Below are positions 38,533 through 46,862 of a stretch of 64,000 bases of DNA, piece by piece. How positions within the stretch are numbered: the first letter of the stretch is position 1; the number at the start of each line of letters is the position of its first letter. Both the position numbers and the translations under genes were made by a program. The notes below the pieces were generated by a model. The model saw nothing but the letters and a program-made list of their open reading frames with translations. It ran no database searches and was not told the DNA's origin. Origin of the DNA: Roseomonas sp. KE0001 (GTDB lineage Bacteria > Pseudomonadota > Alphaproteobacteria > Acetobacterales > Acetobacteraceae); NCBI RefSeq assembly GCF_016107285.1, contig NZ_RCVQ01000001.1:124001-188000 (forward strand), written 5' to 3'.

Positions 38533-39521
38533 TGCGAGACCAGCCCCACATCCTTCGCCAACGCGCGGTACTCGGCGGTGCGCTTCTTGGCCAGGGCGTC
38601 GAACTCGGCGCCGGTGACGTTGTATTCGAACAGACCGGCGCCGCTGCGCGCCTCGGCATAGCGCGGATCGGCCTGCAGCTTGCGGATCGCGCCCACCCAG
38701 AAGTCATAGGCGGCGTCGGGTGCGCGGGGCGGCATGTAGAAGCCGCGGACGATGGTCCATTCGGCGTCCACGCCCTGCTCCTTCGCCGTCGGCACCGCGG
38801 CGAAGACGCCCGGCAGGCGCTCCGGCGAGAGCACGGCGAGCAGCCGGATCTCGCCCGCCTGCAACTGGCCCTGCACCTCGGAGGCATCGCCGGGAAAGAC
38901 CTGGATATGGCCGCCGAGCAGCGCCGCCATCGACTGCCCGCCGCCCTCGAAGGGCACGTAGCGCAGCTTGCGCGGGTCGGCGCCCGCGGCCTTGGCGATC
39001 AGCGCGGCCTTGGTCCAGTCCTGGCTGCCGACGGCCCCGCCCGCGCCCATCGGCACGCTGCCGGGATCGGCCTTCAGCACCGCCATCAGGTCGGCCAGCG
39101 TCCTGAGCTTGCTGTCCTTGTGCACGGCGATGACACCGAAATCCGCGCCGATGGCGCCGATCCAGCGCACGTCGTTCTCGGTCCAGCGGCCGAAGCGGCC
39201 CTGCGCCAGATTGACCCAGGAGCCGGTGGAGACGGCGACGATGACATTCGGATCGGCGCCGCGCTGCGCGATCACCTGGTTCATCGCCACCGCGCCGATG
39301 CCGCCCGGCATGTTCTGCGTGCGGATGGCCGGGCCGACGATGCCGTACTCGTTCAGCAGCCGCGCCGTGGTGCGGCAGGTCAGGTCGAAGCCACCGCCCG
39401 GCGCCGCCGGGGCAATGCATTCCGGGTTCTGCGGGGTGAAGCCCTGGGCACGGGCCGGGGCGGTGGCCGGCAGGGTGGCGGCCGACACGGCGAGGGCTGC
39501 CAGAAGGGCGCGGCGCAACAT
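38529..39521 (-). CDS. tctC: Tricarboxylate-type solute receptor (TctC/Bug)
   Basis: 330 residues: a signal peptide (LLAALAVSAATLPATAPARAQ), then a Bug-type receptor fold with IAPAAPGGGFDLTCRTTARLL, RTQNMPGGIGAVAMNQVI, VGSQDWTKAALIAKAAG and YVPFEGGGQSMAALLGGHIQ. It captures a carboxylate in the periplasm for TctAB. The start is ATG 39521 (GGGAG nine bases upstream) or ATG 39530. The hairpin at 39533-39553 overlaps the region just before the start, so translation may be regulated. Confidence 0.9.
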   Translation of the reverse strand: MLRRALLAALAVSAATLPATAPARAQGFTPQNPECIAPAAPGGGFDLTCRTTARLLNEYGIVGPAIRTQNMPGGIGAVAMNQVIAQRGADPNVIVAVSTGSWVNLAQGRFGRWTENDVRWIGAIGADFGVIAVHKDSKLRTLADLMAVLKADPGSVPMGAGGAVGSQDWTKAALIAKAAGADPRKLRYVPFEGGGQSMAALLGGHIQVFPGDASEVQGQLQAGEIRLLAVLSPERLPGVFAAVPTAKEQGVDAEWTIVRGFYMPPRAPDAAYDFWVGAIRKLQADPRYAEARSGAGLFEYNVTGAEFDALAKKRTAEYRALAKDVGLVSQ

Positions 39522-39532
39522 CAGGGGCATCT

Positions 39533-39553
39533 CCCGCAAGGATTTCTTGCGGG
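39533..39553 (-). promoter_or_regulatory. Perfect hairpin in the tctC leader
   Basis: CCCGCAAG-GATTT-CTTGCGGG is a perfect 8-bp stem ending two bases before the first candidate ATG of tctC. On the transcript its 3' arm contains the GCGGG that precedes the GAG ribosome site. It could be an operator or a structure limiting ribosome access. Confidence 0.6.
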
Positions 39554-39781
39554 AATGCTCCGCCGCCGGCGCACTCTCGTCAAGCCGAGGCTGCCGGCGG
39601 CAGGCCCCACCTGCCTGTCCCTTGCGCAGCCTGATCAAGGCAGTGGCGGGCGGCGGACTGGCGCGGCCCGACGGGACCGGCCGGCGGGTCGTCCGGCGCT
39701 GGACGCGGGCCGGCCGGGGCGGCAGGTTCCGGCACGGGCCCGGCCGGGGTCCTGGATGGCGAGAGGGCGAGGCGAGGGCGG

Positions 39782-40723
39782 ATGGTCAAGCTTCTGGTGA
39801 AGTCGGGTGGCGAGAAGGCGCTGGGCCACTGGCGGGAGTGCTTCCGGGCGGCCGATCCGCGGCTCGATGTGCATTTCTGGGACGATCCCGCCGTGCGGCC
39901 GGAGGAGGTCGATTACGTCGTCGTCTGGGAGCCGCAGCCGGGCCGCCTGGCGAAGCTGCCCAATCTGCGCGTCGTCTTCTCCTCGGCCGCCGGGGTCGAC
40001 CACATCACCTGCGATCCCGCCTGGCCGCGCCACCTGCCGTTGGTCCGCATGGGCGGGGAGGGCACGGCGCAGCGCATGGGCGAGTATGTCGTCTGGGCCT
40101 GCCTGTCCCTGTTGCGGGAGATGCGGCACTTCGCCCTGGGCCAGGCGGTGGCGGAGTGGCGGCACAAGGAGGCGCGTTTCGATGCCTCCATGCGCCGCGT
40201 CGGCATCATGGGCCTCGGCAATCTCGGCCGCCGCGCCGCCGAGATGCTGCGCGGCGTCGGCTTCCCCGTGCAGGGCTGGTCGCGTTCGCGCAAGGATCTC
40301 CCGGGCGTGCGCAGCTTCGCCGGGGCGGCGGAACTGCCGGCCTTCCTGGCGAGCACCGACATGCTGGTCTGCCTGCTGCCCTCCACGCCGGAGACCGCCG
40401 GCCTGATCGACGCCCGCCTGCTGTCGCAACTGCCGTGCGGGGCGGAACTGGTGAATGCCGGGCGCGGCTCCCATCTGGTGGTACCCGACCTGCTGGCCGC
40501 GCTCGACAGCGGCCATCTGGCCGGGGCCGTGCTCGACGTCTTCGAGGAGGAGCCTTTGCCGCCCGCCAGCCCGCTCTGGGCGCATCCCGGAGTTACGATC
40601 ACGCCACATGTCGCTTCGATGTCGAGCAGGCCGGAGCGCGCGCGCTACATTGCGGACGCCATCGCGGCCTTCGAGGCCGGGCGTCCGCTCCCCAATCTTT
40701 ACGACCCCGAGCGAGGATATTGA
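39782..40723 (+). CDS. D-2-hydroxyacid dehydrogenase (GhrA-like)
   Basis: 313 residues, of the glyoxylate/hydroxypyruvate reductase A type. The NAD(P) motif is GLGNLG (residues 144-149). The catalytic triad context is seen in VNAGRGSHLV (Arg), LDVFEEEPLP (Glu) and ITPHVASMSSRPERA (His). It reduces small 2-keto acids or oxidises 2-hydroxy acids. The stop is immediately followed by the start of an aldolase-family gene, so they form one unit. It is divergent from tctC, with 260 bases between that contain the tctC hairpin and nothing else I recognise. Confidence 0.9.
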   Translation: MVKLLVKSGGEKALGHWRECFRAADPRLDVHFWDDPAVRPEEVDYVVVWEPQPGRLAKLPNLRVVFSSAAGVDHITCDPAWPRHLPLVRMGGEGTAQRMGEYVVWACLSLLREMRHFALGQAVAEWRHKEARFDASMRRVGIMGLGNLGRRAAEMLRGVGFPVQGWSRSRKDLPGVRSFAGAAELPAFLASTDMLVCLLPSTPETAGLIDARLLSQLPCGAELVNAGRGSHLVVPDLLAALDSGHLAGAVLDVFEEEPLPPASPLWAHPGVTITPHVASMSSRPERARYIADAIAAFEAGRPLPNLYDPERGY

Positions 40724-41497
40724 ATGCTCCTGATCCCCCCGCCCGTCCGCCCCGATCCGGAGCACGTCCCGACCGAGCGGGAGTTGCGGGAGGATCTCGC
40801 CTGCGCCTATCGGTTGCTGGCGCATTTCGGCATGACCGACCTCGTCTACACCCATCTCTCGGTGCGGGTGCCCGGCGGGCATGGCCACCAGTTCCTGGTG
40901 AATCCCTATGGCCTGCTTTTCGAGGAGGTCACCGCCTCTTCCCTCGTCATGGTCGATGCCGACGGGGTCGCGCTGCAGCGCACGACCTGGCCGGTCAATC
41001 CGGCGGGCTTCGTGATCCACTCCGCCCTGCATCGCGGCGCGCCGCGGGCGCAATGCGTGATGCACACCCATACCCTGGCCGGCATGACGGTGGCCGCCCA
41101 GGCCGGCGGCCTGCTGCCGCTCAACCAGATGAACATGGAACTGCACGACCGCGTCGCCATCCATGAATACGAAGGCATCGCGGCGATGGACAATCTGGAG
41201 GAGCGGGACCGCATCGTGCGCGACATGGGCGACCGGTGTGCCATGATCATGCGCAACCATGGATTGCTGACCATCGGTCGCACCGTCGCGGAGGCGTTCT
41301 ACTGGATGTACTACCTGGAGCAGTCCTGCCGCATCCAGGTCGCGGCGCAGTCCACGGGCGCGCCACTGTCCCTGCCGCCCCCGGCGGTGGTGGAGCGGGT
41401 GCGCGGACAGGCATCGGATTCCCCGGTCAAGGGATGGCTGCCCTGGCAGGCGCTGAAGCGGAAGATGGACCGCGAGCAGCCGGACTACCGGGACTGA
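40724..41497 (+). CDS. Class II aldolase/adducin family protein (copy 1)
   Basis: 257 residues. The zinc-binding histidines of the fuculose-aldolase fold are H114, H116 (VMHTHTL) and H179 (MRNHG). The FucA catalytic glutamate (E in SEWxFH) has no counterpart; the matching segment is NPAGFVIH. It may therefore be an epimerase-, decarboxylase- or dehydratase-like member rather than a classical aldolase. It starts directly on the preceding stop, with GAGGA before it. A paralogue lies at 43486-44259. It is probably cytosolic. Confidence 0.85.
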   Translation: MLLIPPPVRPDPEHVPTERELREDLACAYRLLAHFGMTDLVYTHLSVRVPGGHGHQFLVNPYGLLFEEVTASSLVMVDADGVALQRTTWPVNPAGFVIHSALHRGAPRAQCVMHTHTLAGMTVAAQAGGLLPLNQMNMELHDRVAIHEYEGIAAMDNLEERDRIVRDMGDRCAMIMRNHGLLTIGRTVAEAFYWMYYLEQSCRIQVAAQSTGAPLSLPPPAVVERVRGQASDSPVKGWLPWQALKRKMDREQPDYRD

Positions 41498-41537
41498 GGC
41501 GCCGCCCCTTCCGAGACGGCACCACGGCCCCAGCGCC

Positions 41538-43136
41538 TCACTTCTTCACGACGTTCCAGAACACCGGCACGGTGGTCGGCAGCAGCCCGTCCAGGTTGCT
41601 CCGCCAGGCCGACTTGGTGCGGAACTGCCCGGCATTGATGTAGGGCAGGCTCTCATAGGCCTGTGCATGCACCTGGTCGAGCAGGGCGCGGCGCTTCTCG
41701 GCATCCGGCTCCTCCCACCAGGCGCGGCGAAGCTGCTCCAGCTCCGGGTCGCAGGGCCAGCCGGTCAGGCCGCCCTCGCAGGGGCTGGCGAGGTAGAGGT
41801 TGGAGAGCGGATTGCCGGCATCCAGCGCATTGGCGATGGTGACGAAGAGGTTCCAGCCGCCCTGGGCAGGGGGCTCGCGCCGGTTGCGGCGCACGGTCAC
41901 GGTCGCCCAGTCGGTGGTCTGCACATCCATGGCGAAGCCGGCGCGGCGGAACTGCTCAGCCAGCACCAGGGTGGAGTTGCTGTTCAGCGGATTGTCGGCG
42001 CCACTCAGGAAGACCACCGGGGCGTTGTCGTAGCCCGCCTCCTTCAGCAGCGCGCGGACCTTGGCCGGATCCGGATCGCGCAGGCCGCTGGCGCCGGCGG
42101 CCGTCTCCAGTGGCGTGCCGCACATGAAGTAGGCCGGGCAATAGGCGACCTGATCCTCATCGGGGATGCCCATCCCCTGCAGCACCTCCTGCTGGCTGAT
42201 CGCCTGGAGCAGGGCGCGGCGCAGGCGCGGGTCGTTGAAGGGCGGCTGGCTGTGGTTGAGGCGCAGCCAGACCATGCTGCCCACCGGGTTGATCAGCCCC
42301 ACCGTGACCCCGCGCGCCTTCTGCAGCAGGGGCAGCAGGTCGGGCGCCGGATGCTCGATGAAGTCGATCTCGCCATTGGTCAGCGCATTGGCCGCGACGG
42401 CGGCATCCGGCATGGCGAGCCATTCGACACGCTCGACCTGGGCGACCTTGCCGCCGGCCAGGCCATCGGCCGGCTCGGGGCGAGGCTTGTAGTTCGCGTT
42501 GCGGCGATAGACCGCGCGGTCGCCGATGCGCCAGTTCGCGAGGTCGAGGATGAAGGGGCCGGAGCCGGTCGGGTCGGTGATGGCGGTGGTGGCCGGCGTG
42601 CTGGCGATGCGCTCCGGCATGACGAAGAGCGCGCTGGCCGTCGGCCGGGCCAGCGCCTCGGTGATCAGGCCGAAGGGGCGGCTCAGCTTCAGCTCGAAGC
42701 TGCGGTCGTCGATCACCTCCAGCGAGGCGGTGGCGGCCATTAGCGCCTTGCCGACGACATCGCGCGCGCCCCAGCGGCGGATCGAGGCCACCGCGTCGGC
42801 GGCCCGCACCGGCGCGCCGTCATGGAAGGCGAGGCCGTCGCGCAGGGTGAAGCGGTGCGTCATGGCATCGGCCGAGACGACATGCTCGCCGACCATCTGC
42901 GGCCGCGCCACGCCCTGGCTGTCCATCGCGAAGAGCTGGTCATAGACCAGGAAGCCATGGTTGCGCGCGAAGGCGGCGGCCGACATCACCGGATCGATCG
43001 TCGTCATCTCGTTGCTGAGGACGACGCGCAAGGTGTCCTTCGGGGTCTGCGCCACCGCGGGAGAGGCGGCGAGCAGCACCGCCGTGGCCAGCAGCGTGGC
43101 CCGGCGCCGCAGGCCGCGGGCGAGGAATGGGATCAT
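41538..43136 (-). CDS. ABC solute-binding protein, family 5 (catabolic island, copy 1)
   Basis: 532 residues with a signal peptide (ATLLATAVLLAASPAVAQ) and the SBP_bac_5 pattern: EMTTIDPVMSAAAFARNHGFLVYDQLFA, HRFTLRDGLAFHDGAPVRAADAVASI, and NDPRLRRALLQAISQQEVLQ. It is a periplasmic receptor for a peptide-like or small organic ligand. It is on the opposite strand, has no permease of its own, and points away from the aldolase/ABC operon starting 350 bases upstream. It probably feeds that importer (inference). Confidence 0.88.
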   Translation of the reverse strand: MIPFLARGLRRRATLLATAVLLAASPAVAQTPKDTLRVVLSNEMTTIDPVMSAAAFARNHGFLVYDQLFAMDSQGVARPQMVGEHVVSADAMTHRFTLRDGLAFHDGAPVRAADAVASIRRWGARDVVGKALMAATASLEVIDDRSFELKLSRPFGLITEALARPTASALFVMPERIASTPATTAITDPTGSGPFILDLANWRIGDRAVYRRNANYKPRPEPADGLAGGKVAQVERVEWLAMPDAAVAANALTNGEIDFIEHPAPDLLPLLQKARGVTVGLINPVGSMVWLRLNHSQPPFNDPRLRRALLQAISQQEVLQGMGIPDEDQVAYCPAYFMCGTPLETAAGASGLRDPDPAKVRALLKEAGYDNAPVVFLSGADNPLNSNSTLVLAEQFRRAGFAMDVQTTDWATVTVRRNRREPPAQGGWNLFVTIANALDAGNPLSNLYLASPCEGGLTGWPCDPELEQLRRAWWEEPDAEKRRALLDQVHAQAYESLPYINAGQFRTKSAWRSNLDGLLPTTVPVFWNVVKK

Positions 43137-43485
43137 CGGCAAGGCGGTGCTCTCCTGCGGCCTCCGTGAGGCCATGATGGTCGCGTCTGGCGTGTCGCAC
43201 AGGTCGTCGCATAGCAGGAACCGGGCCGCCAGCCAGCGCGGAAGGCCCGCGATCCGCCTGAGGAAGGCATTTCGGACCTCGGAGCGGGCCTTGTGCGAAG
43301 AAGGTATCGCAGGGCAATTGCGCCGATCCGAGGGAGTCTCGCGTATGCCCGGTGGCGTGGCGTCCCCGGCCGGGTTTTGCCTCGAATCCAGGCAGGCGCG
43401 CCGTTTGCTGCATCGCGAAGGCAAATCGACCGATTGACGGTGCCTGCGGGCATGATGACATTTCATCAACCCGAGGGGATCTGTC
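43137..43485. promoter_or_regulatory. 349-bp divergent control region of the catabolic island
   Basis: This is the only sizeable intact gap in the island, lying between a solute receptor (minus) and the aldolase operon (plus). Both promoters must be here. A perfect dyad is at 43453-43468. Short frames crossing it have no protein-like features. I could not assign -35/-10 boxes with confidence. Confidence 0.5.
43453..43468. promoter_or_regulatory. Operator-like dyad before the aldolase operon
   Basis: Perfect inverted repeat TGATGA-CATT-TCATCA, ending 17 bases before the aldolase start codon. AT-rich and at a repressor-like position. The regulator is not encoded next to it. Confidence 0.55.
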
Positions 43486-44259
43486 ATGAACATCGCCACC
43501 GCACCGCTGATGAACTGCTCCGAAGAGGAATGGCAGATCCGCTGCGACCTCGCGGCGCTCTACCGCCTCGTCGCGCATTTCCGCATGACCGACTTCATCT
43601 ACACCCATATCAGCGCACGGGTTCCAGGCCCCGAGCACCACTTCCTGATCAACCGCTATGGCGTGCTCTTCGATCAGATGAAGGCCAGCGACCTGGTGAA
43701 GATCGATCTCCACGGCAATATCGTCGAGGAGGGAGCTGAGACCAAGCAGGTCAACGCGGCGGGCTTCACCATCCATTCGGCGCTGCACATGTCACGCGAT
43801 GATGCCTTCTGCGTCGTCCACACGCACACCGCCGCCGGCATCGCCGTCTCGGCGCAGAAGCAGGGGCTGCTGCCGATCAGCCAGCACGCGCTGAAGTTCT
43901 ACGGCCATCTCGCCTATCACGGCTATGAGGGCATCGCGCTGGATCTCGACGAGCGCGAGCGCCTGGTCGCCGACCTCGGCACGAACAAGGCCATGATCCT
44001 GCGCAACCACGGCCTGCTGGTCGCCGGCCGCAGCATCCCCGAGGCCTTCAACCTGATCTACTACCTGGAGCGCGCCTGCCAGGCGCAGGTGGCGGCGCTC
44101 GCGGGCGGCGCCGAGCTGGTGCTGCCGCCGGAGGAGGTCCGCCTCAGGACCGCCGCGCAGTTCAACGGCGATCCGGCGCGCTCGCTGGCGCATGCCGAAT
44201 GGGCCTGGGGCTCGGCCTTGCAACTCATCGAAGGCAGCAAGCCGGACTGGCGCGCGTAA
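43486..44259 (+). CDS. Class II aldolase/adducin family protein (copy 2)
   Basis: 257 residues, the same length as copy 1 (40724-41497) and similar throughout (YRLVAHFRMTDFIYTHISARVPG versus YRLLAHFGMTDLVYTHLSVRVPG). Metal ligands H112, H114 (VVHTHTA) and H175 (LRNHG) are kept. The FucA catalytic glutamate position is glycine (NAAGFTIH). It is first in a unit of eight genes; its stop overlaps the start of the amidohydrolase (TAATG). It may be an aldolase-fold lyase or epimerase for the imported compound's carbon skeleton. Confidence 0.85.
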   Translation: MNIATAPLMNCSEEEWQIRCDLAALYRLVAHFRMTDFIYTHISARVPGPEHHFLINRYGVLFDQMKASDLVKIDLHGNIVEEGAETKQVNAAGFTIHSALHMSRDDAFCVVHTHTAAGIAVSAQKQGLLPISQHALKFYGHLAYHGYEGIALDLDERERLVADLGTNKAMILRNHGLLVAGRSIPEAFNLIYYLERACQAQVAALAGGAELVLPPEEVRLRTAAQFNGDPARSLAHAEWAWGSALQLIEGSKPDWRA

Positions 44260-45917
44260 TGGCTGATCTGCTGATCTCCGGCGGCCGCATCTTCCGTGGT
44301 CTCTCGGCCGGCTTCGCCGAGGCGATGGCGGTGAAGGACGGCCGTGTCCTCGCCATCGGCAGCCTCGATGAGGTGGCGCCGCTGGCCGGCGCGGGAACGC
44401 GCCGCATCGACCTCGGCGGGCGGGTGGCGACACCGGCGCTAAACGAGGCGCATATGCACCTCCTGCCCTATGGCCTCGGCCTGTCGCAGGTGAACCTGCG
44501 GCCGGAAGAGGTCCGCACGCTGGACGAGGTGCTGGCGCGCATCGCCGCCGCCGCGCGGAACACGCCGAAGGGCGAATGGATCCTGGGCCGCGGCTACGAT
44601 CACGGCGAGCTGGATATCGGCCGGCATCCGCTCGCCGGCGAGCTGGACCGCGTGGCGCCCGATCATCCGGTCTTCATCGTGCGCACCTGCGGCCATGTCG
44701 CCGTGGCCAACAGCGCGGCGATGAAGCGGGCCGGTGTCGGCCACAACACGCCCGATCCCGAGGGTGGCGCCATCGAGCGCAAGGGCGGGCAGCTCACCGG
44801 CCTGTTCCAGGAACGGGCGATGCGCCTGATCCGCGACGTCATGCCGCCGCCCGGCGAGGCGCAGATGGTCGCCGCCATCGAGGCAGCCGGACGCGAGCTC
44901 GCGGCCCTCGGCTTCGCCTCCGCCAGCGACATGAACGTCGGCATGACCGCCGGCATGGCCGAGATCGGCGCCTATCGCCGCGCCGCGGCCGAGGGGCGGC
45001 TGATGCAGCGCATGTGGCAGGTGCTGGCCGGCAACCCCGAAGGCATCGCCCGCGCCGCTTGGGAGGAGGGGCTGCGGCCCTCGGTCTCGGTCGGCGAGCG
45101 GGCCGAGGATCTGCTGGCCTGGGGCGCGGTGAAGGTCTTCGGCGACGGCTCGGCGGGCGGGCTCACCGCCGCCTTCTTCGATCCCTATCTGGAGAGCGCC
45201 GGCGGCGGCACCGGCATCTTCTGCTTCCCCGACGCGGCGATGCAGGAGATGCTGGCGCATTACCACGCGCAGGGGTGGCAGCTCGACATCCATGCCATCG
45301 GCGACGCCGGCATCGAGCAGGTGCTGGTGGCGATGGAGCGCGCCTCCACCCCGGCGCAGCCGATCGAGGGGCGGCGCCACCGCATCGAGCACTGCGGCTT
45401 CCTCAACGCCGACCAGCGGCGGCGCATGTTGCGGCATGGCATCATCCCCATTCCGCAGCCGCTCTTCATGTATGAGTTCGGCGATCTCTACCTCCGCAAC
45501 CTCGGCCGCGAGCGCACCGAGGCGGCCTATCCGATGCGCACCTGGCTGGAGGAGGGGCACCATCCGGCGGCCTCCTCGGACAGCCCGGTCTGCACGGTGA
45601 ACCCGTTCCAGAACCTGTTCACCATGGTCACGCGCAAGACCAATCGCGGCACGGTGCTGGGTGCCGGGGAGTGCCTGACGCCCGAGCAGGCGATGCACTG
45701 CTACACCTGGTGCGGCGCGTATTCGCAGTTCGCCGAGAGCGAGCGCGGCACGCTGGAGCCGGGCATGCAGGCGGACATCGCCGTCTTCTCGCGCGACCTG
45801 TTCACCGTCGCGCCGGAGGACATCCTGACCACGCAGGCCGACCTGACGCTGCGCGGCGGCAAGGTTCTCTTCGACCGCCATGGCGAGGCCGCCGCGCTGG
45901 CCGGCGCCGCGGACTGA
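44259..45917 (+). CDS. Amidohydrolase family protein (YtcJ-like)
   Basis: 552 residues, a metal-dependent amidohydrolase of the long YtcJ type: H65 and H67 in NEAHMHL, then LDIHAIGDAG (later His), HRIEHCGF and the catalytic-site aspartate in ASSDSPVCTVNPF. It hydrolyses amide or related C-N bonds, and the substrate is unknown. The first start is translationally coupled to the upstream aldolase. It is followed after three bases by a permease gene, which supports a substrate imported by the same ABC system. There is no signal peptide, so it is cytoplasmic. Confidence 0.88.
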   Translation: MADLLISGGRIFRGLSAGFAEAMAVKDGRVLAIGSLDEVAPLAGAGTRRIDLGGRVATPALNEAHMHLLPYGLGLSQVNLRPEEVRTLDEVLARIAAAARNTPKGEWILGRGYDHGELDIGRHPLAGELDRVAPDHPVFIVRTCGHVAVANSAAMKRAGVGHNTPDPEGGAIERKGGQLTGLFQERAMRLIRDVMPPPGEAQMVAAIEAAGRELAALGFASASDMNVGMTAGMAEIGAYRRAAAEGRLMQRMWQVLAGNPEGIARAAWEEGLRPSVSVGERAEDLLAWGAVKVFGDGSAGGLTAAFFDPYLESAGGGTGIFCFPDAAMQEMLAHYHAQGWQLDIHAIGDAGIEQVLVAMERASTPAQPIEGRRHRIEHCGFLNADQRRRMLRHGIIPIPQPLFMYEFGDLYLRNLGRERTEAAYPMRTWLEEGHHPAASSDSPVCTVNPFQNLFTMVTRKTNRGTVLGAGECLTPEQAMHCYTWCGAYSQFAESERGTLEPGMQADIAVFSRDLFTVAPEDILTTQADLTLRGGKVLFDRHGEAAALAGAAD

Positions 45918-45920
45918 CCG

Positions 45921-46862
45921 ATGCTGCGTCACGCGCTTCAACGCCTTCTGATGGCGGTGCCGGTTCTCTTCGGCGTGCTGCTCATCGGCTTCCTCCTGAT
46001 GCAGGTGGTGCCGACCGACCCGGCGACGGTGCGGGCCGGTCCCACGGCCACGGCCGAGCTGATTGCGGAGATCCGCCGCGATCTCGGCCTGGACCAGCCG
46101 CTCTACGTGCAGTTCGGCATCTATCTCTGGCGGCTGCTGCAGGGCGACTTCGGTGTCTCCATCATCAACAATGTCCCGGTGACGCAGGAGCTGGGCGCCA
46201 CCATCGGCCCGACGCTCGAGCTGATGTTCGCCTCGCTCTTCTGGTCGATCCCGATCGGCATCGCGCTCGGCACCATCGGCGCCTATTGGCGCGGCTCGCT
46301 GCTCGACCGTTTCGTCACCGCCCTGTCGGTGGCGGGCGGCTCCGTGCCGGTCTTCTTCCTGGGATTGATGCTGATCTGGCTGGTTGGCTTCCAGTGGCAG
46401 CTGCTGCCCTTCACCGGGCGCGGCGGCCCGCTCTGGACCCTCGAGGGCTGGCAGGCGGTGGCGCTGCCGGCGCTGACGCTGGGCGGCGTCTTCATCGCCC
46501 CCGTGGCCCGCATGACGCGCACGGCCGTGCTTGAGGTGCTGGGCGCCGAGCATGTCCGCACCGCCCGGGCCAAGGGCCTCGGGGAGGGTGCCGTGGTGCT
46601 GCACCACGCGCTGCGCAACGCGCTGATCCCGGTGGTGACGCTGATCGGGTTGCAGATCGGCTTCCTGCTCGGCGGCGCGGTGGTGACCGAGACCGTCTTC
46701 TCCTGGCCCGGCGTCGGCCGGCTGGCGGTGGGCGCCATCCTCTCCTCCGACTTCCCGATGGCGCAGGGGACCATCATCGTGCTCTCCCTCGGCTTCATCC
46801 TGATCAATCTCCTGGTCGATGTGCTCTATGCCGCGCTCGATCCGCGCATGCGGGGGGCATGA
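45921..46862 (+). CDS. Dipeptide-type ABC permease (DppB-like, catabolic island)
   Basis: 313 residues with six hydrophobic helices. FGVLLIGFLLMQVVPTDPATV at the N-terminus, LDQPLYVQFGIYLWRLLQGDFG, the EAA loop HVRTARAKGLGEGAVVLHHALRN and VTETVFSWPGVGRLAVGAI are classical DppB features. It starts three bases after the amidohydrolase stop and overlaps the next permease by four bases. Confidence 0.92.
   Translation: MLRHALQRLLMAVPVLFGVLLIGFLLMQVVPTDPATVRAGPTATAELIAEIRRDLGLDQPLYVQFGIYLWRLLQGDFGVSIINNVPVTQELGATIGPTLELMFASLFWSIPIGIALGTIGAYWRGSLLDRFVTALSVAGGSVPVFFLGLMLIWLVGFQWQLLPFTGRGGPLWTLEGWQAVALPALTLGGVFIAPVARMTRTAVLEVLGAEHVRTARAKGLGEGAVVLHHALRNALIPVVTLIGLQIGFLLGGAVVTETVFSWPGVGRLAVGAILSSDFPMAQGTIIVLSLGFILINLLVDVLYAALDPRMRGA

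Noticed and set aside
36286-38661. 791-codon forward frame across tctA and tctB
   Set aside because: Repetitive Gln/His/Arg composition; the minus strand carries the TctA and TctB proteins.
38968-41166. 732-codon forward frame spanning tctC, GhrA and aldolase genes
   Set aside because: Crosses three recognised genes in a wrong frame; no domain features.
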